NCBI RefSeq assembly: GCF_036237275.1 | Contig: NZ_CP108352.1 | Location: 1,922,001-1,986,000, forward strand | From: Streptomyces sp. NBC_01353 | Lineage (GTDB): Bacteria; Actinomycetota; Actinomycetes; Streptomycetales; Streptomycetaceae | Length of the DNA: 64,000 bases | Direction: 5' to 3' | Shown: in pieces, positions 36,701 through 43,035 of the stretch | How positions within the stretch are numbered: position 1 is the stretch's first letter | Layout: every line of letters starts with the position of its first letter | Program-made: the position numbers and the translations under genes | Notes under the pieces: generated by a model | The model's input: the letters and a program-made list of their open reading frames with translations, nothing else | Databases searched by the model: none | What the model was told of the DNA's origin: nothing

Positions 36701-37524
36701 TGCGCCACTTTGCGTACCCCCCAGGCCAGCGCCTGGGCGGCCAGCGGCGGATCCCCGCTGCCCAGCAGCGGTGCCGTGCGGCTGCGCGAGGCCGCGCCGG
36801 CCGACGAGAGCAGCTCCTCCCTGAGCGTGTCCTCCAGGAGGACGCGGCCCTGTGCGTGCGCGTCGACGACCGCGCGGCGCAGGGACGGGGTGCAGCGGTT
36901 GTTGCGGTAGACGGCCGCGCTCACCATCGGGTCCTCCGCGGCCAGCAGCTGCTTGAGGGCTCTCGCGTCGATCCGTGGGTGCCGGGCCAGCGCGGTGCGT
37001 GTCCGGCTGTCGCCGTGCAGGGCCACGGCGGAGGTCAGTGACGGGCCGGGCAGGGACCCGCCCGCGAGCATCGTCTCCACCGTCCGGTCGGGCAGCGCGA
37101 CGAGCGCGTCTGCGGCACCTTCGGGGGCCGCCTGCTCCAGGAGCAGGGCCAGCGTGTCGCAGACCGACTTCGGCGGCAGCCGGTCGGCGCCCTCGGCCTG
37201 CTCGGGCAGGTCGGCGAGCAGCTCCGGCAGTGTGCGGGGAGACGTGGCGAGGGCGTCATGGAGTCGGCGCCAACGCGCTGGGGACCCTGCGAGATGACGC
37301 TCCGTCAACTCGCGGAGCAGCACGGCAGCGTCACTCGCCGGCGGAAGCGTTCCGACGAGGTGCCGTGCGAGGGTGCGGGCGGGGCGTGTCGACCGCACCA
37401 AGGCGACGGCGAGGCCCTCGTCGTGCTCGCCCGGGACGACCTTGTCCTCGCCGGGCAGGCCTCGGCCGAGCAACTCGACGATCGGACGGCGCAGTCCGGC
37501 CGGCCTCGTGGACGTACGGGACAT
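33706..37524 (-). CDS. 1272-aa alpha-helical-repeat protein of unknown function
   Basis: No catalytic motif is recognised. The chain is rich in Leu, Ala, Arg and Asp, with helical-repeat stretches like leucine-rich-repeat-variant units: RHPRIDARALKQLLAAEDPM, then VYRNNRCTPSLRRAVV, and LRSHGDLAVCRRIAARPGTL. A low-complexity Ala/Pro/Gly linker near residues 540-630 contains three 35-aa tandem repeats. No signal peptide or membrane helix is seen. ATG 37524 has a clear GGAGGGAGAGCG upstream. It stands alone, opposite to its left neighbour and upstream of a palindromic element. It may be a scaffold or a binding protein. Confidence 0.75.
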   Translation of the reverse strand: MSRTSTRPAGLRRPIVELLGRGLPGEDKVVPGEHDEGLAVALVRSTRPARTLARHLVGTLPPASDAAVLLRELTERHLAGSPARWRRLHDALATSPRTLPELLADLPEQAEGADRLPPKSVCDTLALLLEQAAPEGAADALVALPDRTVETMLAGGSLPGPSLTSAVALHGDSRTRTALARHPRIDARALKQLLAAEDPMVSAAVYRNNRCTPSLRRAVVDAHAQGRVLLEDTLREELLSSAGAASRSRTAPLLGSGDPPLAAQALAWGVRKVAQRHALLRVLECRGADAVRAMLADPAVVAHVHPEIRAEVAAALDAPDSAARLRAAGEPYEDPATLPRLLGVSRGTSTLRDLLNEPYTHDFRALASANRTTPFMPKAAEELIRHEDATDAERAELQLTLLNEPWRAGGRIAGNLTGPSRRLAEEELDDTASDWAVGMVAAGLLDPVELVTLARPAARALAALHAVAERGLEVGAACDRLAALYREHLATGPLAEEALLRNLSTHPGPVNEAIRDAGAADDEASRNDRPAPSSADAREDAASDTAPAVRAAPVAGAGVEEWSGQGSVGERGAAAPDSDASPAVRAAPVASAGVEEWSGQGSVGERGAAAPDSDASPAVRAAPVASAGVDEGPAPAPVGERERAALGAIDLLRSLAAPGAAPLPDDLAVLRRLSAHDVDDVPGRRHPDWLREACLRRGLNDLAHRCDAPARADVLARIEETSELGSLARIAERAYLHGIVHADDLLHHLPAAHLLLVPHDWKDLAFITAWRRSLAAFLERELGTDADAWLRLAAAARRSMAAADDEGPGRRPAVTWPELLARSRLDTAPTEADPLEEARTAIGLTSRLSTTEPPTSPEMAVNLLARGNHLWVWPLGTLLREARPDALASVMSRLGADGPWMLAAFLLRSTPTDRTPLAYLLHHRDRGALNVLSEQSRWLDDTALHRRLDLADPEVDLAVLRSHGDLAVCRRIAARPGTLTTRLAADLHADPLAELPGSRTAWLESAEPELIELVFARAGKHLTLAQQLVGSLNLLRHGGRRRLTALTESGRLGATATRLCQKALATDDPAAPLAARAGKELAPARLAKRLRRARAHWQTREILDTIPGPLSWDALEAEHAEDPIPAWEHIARHPTAPHAFRLRNAAHLHGLSVDRPLGPELTVARARHGVEGHYRSPVDALLDSLLTTGQLTGRDLVHLAAPAAVVLSYLNRARRRSDAPEDVHVALTEVTLLVAERLGHDTDAWQRVHARLTAPTTDRSPAFALPALLSPN
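35635..35895. repeat. 105-bp in-frame tandem repeat inside the 1272-aa gene
   Basis: Marker GCCAC positions at 35655, 35760 and 35865 show an exact 105-bp period. Two full copies and partial flanking copies are nearly identical, with a few substitutions. Each unit encodes 35 residues, including AVRAAPVASAGVEEW and GQGSVGERGAAAPDSD. The near identity points to recent duplication. Confidence 0.9.
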
Positions 37525-37611
37525 CGCTCTCCCTCCCCCGTTCGATCATGTGTCGGGCGACGAGGAGCATTCCAGCATGCGGCACTGACAACGCCGCGCG
37601 GCCTGCGAGTC

Positions 37612-37845
37612 CTAGGGGGTGTCCGGTGGATCAGGGTCGGATAGGACGCGGCGGCTGGTGCATGGGGTCTCCCCAGGCCCCCTGGGCCTAGGGACGCATC
37701 GCCAGGCGCCGGAGCGCCCTGATAGCGGAGCTATTGGGGCGTTTCGGCAACGCGGCGTGGGGGCACCTCCCGTGCCCGAAGGGCTACGGGGGAGTGCCGT
37801 GCCAGGCGCCGTGGCCCCGGCCATGGTCCGCCGGACACCCCCTAG
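37612..37845. mobile_element. 234-bp MITE-like element with family A ends (copy 3)
   Basis: It is bounded by CTAG on both sides. The terminal inverted repeats CTAGGGGGTGTCCGG match family A copy 1. The interior has no convincing gene and holds several short inverted repeats (for example around 37667-37692 and 37745-37805). The right CTAG supplies the TAG stop of the maleylpyruvate-isomerase-like gene. This looks like the full-length form whose ends make up the short copies. Confidence 0.8.
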
Positions 37846-38414
37846 CCCCTGGGGTCCCGGCCGCTGGTCGCGAGGGCGCGGGCGAAGGCCGGGGCGGTGT
37901 CCCGTACCTCGAAGGGCTCGGCGAAGCCGTCGTACTGGCGGTAGGTCTCGGCGTGTTCCTCGACGACCCCGAGCAGGAAACGCCCCGTCGCCTCCGGGAC
38001 GGTGAAGTCCTGACCGGTGGAGCGGGCCAGGTCCCAGCCGTGCAGGGCGAGTTCCTTGACGAGCAGCGAGGCGATGACCGTCGCCGGCATGGCCACGTAG
38101 CCGGTGTCCACCTCGCCCTGCCAGACGTCCGGCTTCTCCCAGGCCGCGAGCGCGCGGTCGAGCTGGGCCGCGTACCGCTCCGCCCAGTCGGCGTCGGACG
38201 TGAAGTCCCGCTGGACGGTCTCCTCGGGGAGTTGCTTGCGCAGGGCGCGGTGCTCCAGGCCGTGGGCGGAGTAGAGGACGAGGTGGTTGACCAGCTCGCG
38301 GACGGTCCAGTCGGCACAGACGGACGGCTGAGCGAGCTGGTCGGCGGTGACACCGCGGGCGACGCGGGCGGCCTCGGCGGCGGCGACGGTGAGGTGCGTG
38401 TGGATGTCGTTCAT
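37842..38414 (-). CDS. TIGR03086-type maleylpyruvate isomerase family protein (DinB-like, mycothiol-linked)
   Basis: The 190-aa protein has the DinB/MDMPI four-helix pattern: DWTVRELVNHLVLYSAHGLEH and VKELALHGWDLARSTGQ, with metal-binding His residues. Family members are metal-dependent and often use mycothiol. The substrate is not known. ATG 38414 is the start, since upstream in-frame sequence is not conserved-looking. Its stop codon is inside the MITE-like element. The next gene upstream is a mycothiol-type DsbA-fold reductase. Confidence 0.83.
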   Translation of the reverse strand: MNDIHTHLTVAAAEAARVARGVTADQLAQPSVCADWTVRELVNHLVLYSAHGLEHRALRKQLPEETVQRDFTSDADWAERYAAQLDRALAAWEKPDVWQGEVDTGYVAMPATVIASLLVKELALHGWDLARSTGQDFTVPEATGRFLLGVVEEHAETYRQYDGFAEPFEVRDTAPAFARALATSGRDPRG

Positions 38415-38475
38415 GCCACCGAGGCTAGGACGGGTCGCTGCCCCCGCTCTTGAAGAATTGCGACAGCCGGCGCGC

Positions 38476-39099
38476 TCAGCTGAAGTCGAGTCCGCCCGTC
38501 CGGGTCCGCTTGATCTCGAAGAGGTCGGAGTGGCCGGCGAGCACCCGGAAGCCGTCGAAGAGCTCGGCCGCCTTCGGGCCGCGCGGGACGGCCCGCAGGA
38601 CCGGCCCGAACCAGACCGTGCCGTCGACATGGATGGTCGGCGTGCCGACGTAGCCGTCCGCCTCCGGGTCCTTGCCGGCGTCGTGGCTGCGGCGGACCGC
38701 CTCGTCGTAGGTGTCGTCGTGCGCGGCCTCGGCGAGCTCGGCCGGCAAGCCGACCTCCGCCAGGGACTCGGCGATCACCGCGTCGAAGTCCTTCTGCTTC
38801 TCCTGATGGATGCGGGTGCCGTACGCGGTGTAGAGCGGGCGCAGGACCTCGTCACCGTGCTTCTCGGCCGCCGCGGCCGCCACCCGCACCGGGCCGATCG
38901 ACTTGTCGACGAGTTCCCGGTACCAGTCGGGCAGCTCGTTGCCGACGTTGTGGAAGTACAGGCTCATCACCCGGAAGCGCAGCTCGATGTCCCGGTGCTG
39001 TTCGACCTCCAGCATCCAGCGGGAGGAGATCCAGGCGAAGGGGCACGCGGGGTCGAAGTAGAAGTCGACGACGGTCCTGGGCTGCGTTTCGGTGGTCAT
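38476..39099 (-). CDS. DsbA-fold mycothiol-dependent reductase (Rv2466c-like)
   Basis: The 207-aa protein begins [19 protein letters not shown]. The active site CPFA has one Cys and no resolving Cys, as in mycobacterial Rv2466c, a mycothiol-dependent nitroreductase. The all-helical insert and the cis-Pro loop GTPTIHV complete the thioredoxin fold. No signal peptide is present, so it is cytoplasmic. It is divergent from the aldo/keto reductase gene. The start region lacks a clear ribosome-binding sequence. Confidence 0.87.
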   Translation of the reverse strand: MTTETQPRTVVDFYFDPACPFAWISSRWMLEVEQHRDIELRFRVMSLYFHNVGNELPDWYRELVDKSIGPVRVAAAAAEKHGDEVLRPLYTAYGTRIHQEKQKDFDAVIAESLAEVGLPAELAEAAHDDTYDEAVRRSHDAGKDPEADGYVGTPTIHVDGTVWFGPVLRAVPRGPKAAELFDGFRVLAGHSDLFEIKRTRTGGLDFS

Positions 39100-39202
39100 G
39101 GCAGGAGCCTAGCCAGCAGGCGGCCGCCGGTGGCGGTCCATTCACGACTCCGTCAACTGGGCCACTTCCGGCGGCCGTCCATGATTGTTGTAGCGTCCAC
39201 CC

Positions 39203-40072
39203 ATGGTCTCGGAGACGTACACGCTGGGCGGCGATCTTCCCGTACGGCGGCTCGGTTACGGCACGGCTCAGCTCACCGGCCCCGGCTACTGGGGGCCGCG
39301 CGGCGAGCGGGCGGACGCGGTCGCCGTCCTGCGGCGGGCCGTGGAGCGGGGCGTCACGCTGATCGACACCGCCGACAACTACGGTCCCGGCCTCGCCGAG
39401 GAGCTGGTCGCGGAGGCGCTGCACCCCTACCGGGACGAGCTGGTGATCGCGACCAAGGGCGGGGTCGTACGGACCGGTGACAGCACCTGGCACATCGAGG
39501 GGCGGCCGGAGCGGTTGCGCGCGATGTGCGAGGCGAGCCTGCGGCGGCTGCGGACGGACCGGATCGACCTCTACCAGCTGCACCGGCTCGACCCGCGGGT
39601 GCCGATGGCGGAGCAGCTCGGCGCGCTCGACGAGCTGCGCGCGGAGGGGAAGATCCGGCACATCGGCCTGGACTCGGTGACCGCGGAGCAGCTGACGCGG
39701 GCGCTGACCCTGACGCCCTCGATCGTCTCGGTGCAGAACCGCTTCAACCTCCTCGACCGGGAGTCGGCGGCGGTGCTGAAGGTGTGCGAGGCACACGGCC
39801 TGGCGTTCCTGCCGTGGTTCCCGCTGGCCAACGGCGCGCTGACCGTTGATGCCGCGGCCACGCTGGACACGGTGGCGGGCCGGCTCGGGGCGAGCCGGGG
39901 GCAGACCGCGCTGGCCTGGCTGCTGCACCACTCCCCCGCGCTGCTGCCGACGCCCGGCACCGGTTCGCTCGCACACCTGGAGGAGAACCTGGACGCCGCC
40001 GCACTCCGGCTCGACGCGTCCGAGGTCTCCGTCCTGGACGCGCTCACCCCAAACCCTGTCAACCATGGTTGA
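39203..40072 (+). CDS. Aldo/keto reductase
   Basis: The 289-aa TIM-barrel NADPH oxidoreductase has the catalytic set LIDTADNYGPG (Asp, Tyr), ATKGG (Lys) and YQLHRLD (His), and the nucleotide-binding VTAEQL / LPTPGTGSLAHLEEN segments. It is close to YajO/YhdN-like general reductases, whose substrate cannot be told from sequence. The stop codon lies inside an 18-bp operator-like palindrome of the next operon. Confidence 0.88.
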   Translation: MVSETYTLGGDLPVRRLGYGTAQLTGPGYWGPRGERADAVAVLRRAVERGVTLIDTADNYGPGLAEELVAEALHPYRDELVIATKGGVVRTGDSTWHIEGRPERLRAMCEASLRRLRTDRIDLYQLHRLDPRVPMAEQLGALDELRAEGKIRHIGLDSVTAEQLTRALTLTPSIVSVQNRFNLLDRESAAVLKVCEAHGLAFLPWFPLANGALTVDAAATLDTVAGRLGASRGQTALAWLLHHSPALLPTPGTGSLAHLEENLDAAALRLDASEVSVLDALTPNPVNHG

Positions 40073-40101
40073 CACGAGGGTGGTGTCAACGTAAGTTGAC
40101 A
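40057..40101 (+). promoter_or_regulatory. Consensus promoter with twin 18-bp operators; leaderless start predicted
   Basis: Two inverted repeats share arms TGTCAAC/GTTGACA: a perfect one at 40057-40074 (TGTCAACCATGGTTGACA) and one with a GTAA centre at 40084-40101. Their centres are 27 bp apart. A perfect -35 TTGACA (40069-40074) and a -10 TAAGTT (40092-40097) are spaced 17 bp, putting the transcript start at about the ATG 40104. Operator 1 covers the -35 and operator 2 the -10, so a bound repressor would block the promoter. The HTH protein just downstream is the obvious candidate. Confidence 0.85.
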
Positions 40102-40103
40102 GC

Positions 40104-40313
40104 ATGACCGATGCAACCGATCTCGCCGAGCGGGCGGGTGATCGCGACCCCCGGGTCGGGCTCCGCGCCGTCTCCGCACTGAGGCGGCTCCTCGAACAGC
40201 TGGAGGCCGTTCAGGTACGCAGCGCCCGCGCCCAGGGCTGGTCGTGGCAGGAGATCGCCGCGGAGCTGGGCGTGAGCCGTCAGGCCGTCCACAAGAAGCA
40301 CGGGAGGCATTGA
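40104..40313 (+). CDS. Small helix-turn-helix protein, probable autoregulator
   Basis: The 69-aa protein has a C-terminal HTH, QGWSWQEIAAELGVSRQAVHKKH, after a helical dimerisation-like segment. The HTH is of the sigma-region-4/Fis-like kind. The stop overlaps the ATG of the ClpN-domain gene (TGATG), so both are made together. Twin operators cover the promoter directly upstream, which suggests the pair is autoregulated in response to protein damage or a related stress. Confidence 0.85.
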   Translation: MTDATDLAERAGDRDPRVGLRAVSALRRLLEQLEAVQVRSARAQGWSWQEIAAELGVSRQAVHKKHGRH

Positions 40314-40852
40314 TGTTCGAACGGTTCACGAAGGGGGCCCGGGCGGTGGTGAAGGGGGCGGTGGTCCAGGCCGAACGCCAGGGCGCCCCCGTGGTCACCG
40401 AGGAGCACCTGCTGCTCGCGCTTCTCGACGCGGAAGGCACCAAGGCGTCCTTCGCCCTGCGGGCCCTGGGTGTGACGGATCGGCGGGAGTCGCTGGAGGC
40501 TGCGCTCACGGACGCGCGTCGCCGAGGCGGGCTGTCCAAGGCGGACACGGACGCGCTGGCCGGACTCGGAATCGATGTGACCGAGATCGTCGCCCGGGTC
40601 GAGGAGACGCACGGCCCGGGCGCGCTCGCCGACGACCGTGACGAGCGGGTCCGTCGCTCCGGGCACCGGCCCTTCACCAGCGAGGCGAAGGGTGTTCTGG
40701 AGCGGTCCCTGCGCGTCTGTCTCGGGCGCCGCGAAAAGGCGATCGGTGACGAGCATCTGCTCCTCGCGCTCACGGCCCGCCCCGGTGTCGTCGCCGAGAC
40801 CCTGGCGGACCACGGCGTCACCTACGCCACGGTGGAACGGGCCCTCGGCTAG
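40313..40852 (+). CDS. Clp N-domain (double) protein
   Basis: The 179-aa protein contains two Clp-N repeats with TEEHLLLALLDAEGTKASFALRALGV and GDEHLLLALTARPGVVAETLADHGV, as found at the N-terminus of ClpA/ClpC unfoldases. No AAA+ domain follows. Stand-alone Clp-N proteins may act as adaptors or decoys for Clp proteases. It is coupled to the HTH gene. The TAG stop is part of a CTAG that starts a palindromic element remnant. Confidence 0.88.
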   Translation: MFERFTKGARAVVKGAVVQAERQGAPVVTEEHLLLALLDAEGTKASFALRALGVTDRRESLEAALTDARRRGGLSKADTDALAGLGIDVTEIVARVEETHGPGALADDRDERVRRSGHRPFTSEAKGVLERSLRVCLGRREKAIGDEHLLLALTARPGVVAETLADHGVTYATVERALG

Positions 40853-40901
40853 GGCCTGATCCGCCGGACAGGCCCCAGGAGAGCCGCCCTGTCCGGCGAT
40901 C
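40849..40901. repeat. Family A palindromic element remnant (copy 4), hairpin
   Basis: CTAG at 40849-40852 is followed by GGGCCTGATCCGCCGGACAGG, matching the inner part of family A. GCCGGACAGG (40863-40872) pairs perfectly with CCTGTCCGGC (40888-40897). It acts at least as a terminator for the HTH-ClpN operon. The next gene's coding-like sequence starts right after it. Confidence 0.75.
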
Positions 40902-41024
40902 TTTGAGAAGCTGGACGAGGGCCACCCCCAGCTGAAAGCCTCTCCGCACCAGGCCGAGGCCGACGAGGAGGACACCATCGACACCGCCGAAGAGGGCCAG
41001 CACCCGCTGGACTCCGCCAGCGTC

Positions 41025-41747
41025 ATGAACGCGAAGAAGACCCTCCTTGAACTCCTCGGCCGGGCGGGAGTGTTCCACCTGGACGCCGAGGAGCTGATCG
41101 CGCTGGTCGAGGCCGGTGCGATCACGGAGGCCCACAGCGAGATCGGCAAGATCGTCGGGGTCCCGCCGGAAGGCGGTGAGCCGTACGCCTCCGGCTGGCT
41201 CGCCGGCGCCCAGGCCGTCGACGACGAACTCGTCCACCTCGCCGAGCGGGCACTCCGGCGCGCCATCGGCCCGGCGATGACCGACCACCCTCTGCGCGGG
41301 AGTGGCCAGGACGGCGCCACGCGCGTCCGTACCCCGGTCGGGATGGTGGACGTGGAGCGGGCGAAGGTCGCCGTGACACCGCTCTACCTCGCGTTCAGCC
41401 ACACCTCGGACCTCGACCCCGAGGTGTCGGACGAGGTCCTCACCGCGGTCCTCGGCACGATGGGCGTCGTCGAACGGGTCGGGTACGCGGGGCGGCTCGA
41501 GGAGTTCGCCGAGACCCATCGGGGCCGACTGACCCAGGTGTACGCGCAGTACGGGCCCGGCAGCCGCATCGCCGTCCACGGCCGCTACTCCCTCATCCAC
41601 TCCCCCACCAGCATCGCCGTCCTCGAACGCCTCACCGCCACTCCGTCCGTGCTGCGGACGGAGTGGGAGGACGCCGAGCTGCCCCCGGCGTGGTTGGAGG
41701 GTCTGGCGATCGCCTGGCGCGCCGCGGACGACGCGCCGTCGGCCTGA
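41025..41747 (+). CDS. Hypothetical 240-aa protein, possibly 5'-truncated
   Basis: The frame from ATG 41025 to TGA 41747 is clearly coding but of no family I recognise; it reads KKTLLELLGRAGVFHLDAEE, then VPPEGGEPYASGWLAGAQAV, and VRTPVGMVDVERAKVAVTPL. Upstream of the ATG the same frame stays open back to 40899 with coding-like, acidic sequence (IFEKLDEGHPQLKAS) but no ATG, GTG or TTG. It begins exactly at the edge of a palindromic element. The gene may have lost its 5' end to that element and now start at an internal ATG, or be dead. Confidence 0.6.
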   Translation: MNAKKTLLELLGRAGVFHLDAEELIALVEAGAITEAHSEIGKIVGVPPEGGEPYASGWLAGAQAVDDELVHLAERALRRAIGPAMTDHPLRGSGQDGATRVRTPVGMVDVERAKVAVTPLYLAFSHTSDLDPEVSDEVLTAVLGTMGVVERVGYAGRLEEFAETHRGRLTQVYAQYGPGSRIAVHGRYSLIHSPTSIAVLERLTATPSVLRTEWEDAELPPAWLEGLAIAWRAADDAPSA

Positions 41748-41753
41748 CTTTCG

Positions 41754-42371
41754 CTACGCAGCCTCGGGGCCGCGCGGTTCGCGCCACATGCCCCACAGCA
41801 CCGGCCCGTTCCCCGGCAGCCGGAACTCCTCGCGCACGGCGAAGCCGAAGTGCTCGTAGAAGGGCAGGTTGGACGGCTTGGACGACTCCAGATAGGTGGG
41901 CAGACCCGCCGCGTCGGCCTTGGCGAGACCCGAGCGCAGCAGGGCCGCCCCGTGCCCCTGCCCCTGGGCGGCCGGGTCGGCGCCGATCAGCGCCAGCGAC
42001 CAGTGCGGCTCCTGGGGCGTGTGTGCGGCGGCCGTCTCGACGGCGTCCCTGAACAGCGGGGCCCGGTCACCGAGGATGTCCTGGAGTTCCCGGATGGTCT
42101 CCGCGTCGGGAACGGCCTTGGCCTGCGCCTCCGGCGGCGCCCAGAAGGCGGCCGCAGCCTCGGTGTGCTCGCACACTCCGTGGCGGACGTACTGACGCGT
42201 GAAGATCGTGGTGAAGTAGCGGCCCAACCGCGCCTCGCGCGAGGCGTCGTCGGGGAAGAACCAGCGCATCATCGGGTCGTGGTCGAAGGCGCGGGTCAGG
42301 GTGCGGCCGATCGGCGCAGCATCGTCGATCGTTGCCGTTTTCGGTGTGTTCGTCATCGACATACGGGCCAT
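41754..42371 (-). CDS. GNAT-family N-acetyltransferase
   Basis: The roughly 205-aa protein shows a GNAT core: WSLALIGADPAAQGQGHGAALL, with Q-G-Q-G-H-G as the acetyl-CoA loop, and FYEHFGFAVREEF near the end. The N-terminal ALTRAFDHDPMMRWFFPD type is common to a Streptomyces subgroup whose acceptors are unknown. ATG 42362 (MSMTN) is an alternative start. It converges with the preceding hypothetical gene. Confidence 0.87.
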   Translation of the reverse strand: MARMSMTNTPKTATIDDAAPIGRTLTRAFDHDPMMRWFFPDDASREARLGRYFTTIFTRQYVRHGVCEHTEAAAAFWAPPEAQAKAVPDAETIRELQDILGDRAPLFRDAVETAAAHTPQEPHWSLALIGADPAAQGQGHGAALLRSGLAKADAAGLPTYLESSKPSNLPFYEHFGFAVREEFRLPGNGPVLWGMWREPRGPEAA

Positions 42372-42417
42372 TCTGCACCCGGATGATCTTGAACGAGGAG
42401 GTGGGGTCCCCTCGGCG

Positions 42418-42969
42418 CTACGACCGGGTCATCTCCACCAGCTTGACCACGGTGTTCCAGTTGCGCGAGGTGGCCACGATCCCCTTGAAGAGGGCGGGGC
42501 GGGAAAGCGCCTCGCCGAGCTTGGACCGGCCGAGGCCGTCGGGCGCGTAGAGATAGAGCGCGCGGTCGCCGAGCCGGAACTCCTCCGGCAGGAAGGCCTC
42601 CTGGTCGATGGCGGCGAAGCGCTCGGGGTCGACCCGCTCGGAGAGGTACGTGACGTGGAGCTGCTTCCCCTCCAGCTCGGCGGCGGGGAAGGGGCAGTCG
42701 TCGGCGACGGCGGCGAGGTACTCCGCGTCGCGGACGAGACAGTCGACGCGGAAGCCGAAGCGCTTCTCGATGGCGTCCTCGATGACGGCGGCGAGTTCCC
42801 GCTCGTCGGCGTCGGTGGTGAAGACGGCGTTCCCGCTCTGGAGATAGGTCTTGACGTCGCGGTGACCGAGGCCCTCGAGGAGGGGACGGAACTCCGCCAT
42901 GGGCACCTTGCGGTGTCCTCCCACGTTGATTCCGCGCAGCAGAACGGCGTACGTCTTCGTCATGGTCAC
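42418..42969 (-). CDS. DUF1697 family protein
   Basis: The 183-aa protein matches DUF1697: YAVLLRGINVGGHRKVPMAE, then LQSGNAVFTT and the C-terminal TSRNWNTVVKLVEM. The family is widespread and uncharacterised. The ATG at 42963 is a close alternative start. It has a strong hairpin at its upstream side that ends the convergent protease transcript region. Confidence 0.9.
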   Translation of the reverse strand: MTMTKTYAVLLRGINVGGHRKVPMAEFRPLLEGLGHRDVKTYLQSGNAVFTTDADERELAAVIEDAIEKRFGFRVDCLVRDAEYLAAVADDCPFPAAELEGKQLHVTYLSERVDPERFAAIDQEAFLPEEFRLGDRALYLYAPDGLGRSKLGEALSRPALFKGIVATSRNWNTVVKLVEMTRS

Positions 42970-42975
42970 ACGATA

Positions 42976-43016
42976 GGCGGCCGCCGTGCCCCGTGGGGGA
43001 GGGCACGGCGGCCGCC
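42976..43016. terminator. Perfect 16-bp hairpin downstream of the S8 protease gene
   Basis: GGCGGCCGCCGTGCCC (42976-42991) pairs with GGGCACGGCGGCCGCC (43001-43016) with a 9-nt loop. It follows the protease stop on the minus strand and precedes the DUF1697 start. It should terminate the protease transcript. Confidence 0.8.
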
Positions 43017-43035
43017 GGTCATCGGGCCGGGGCCG

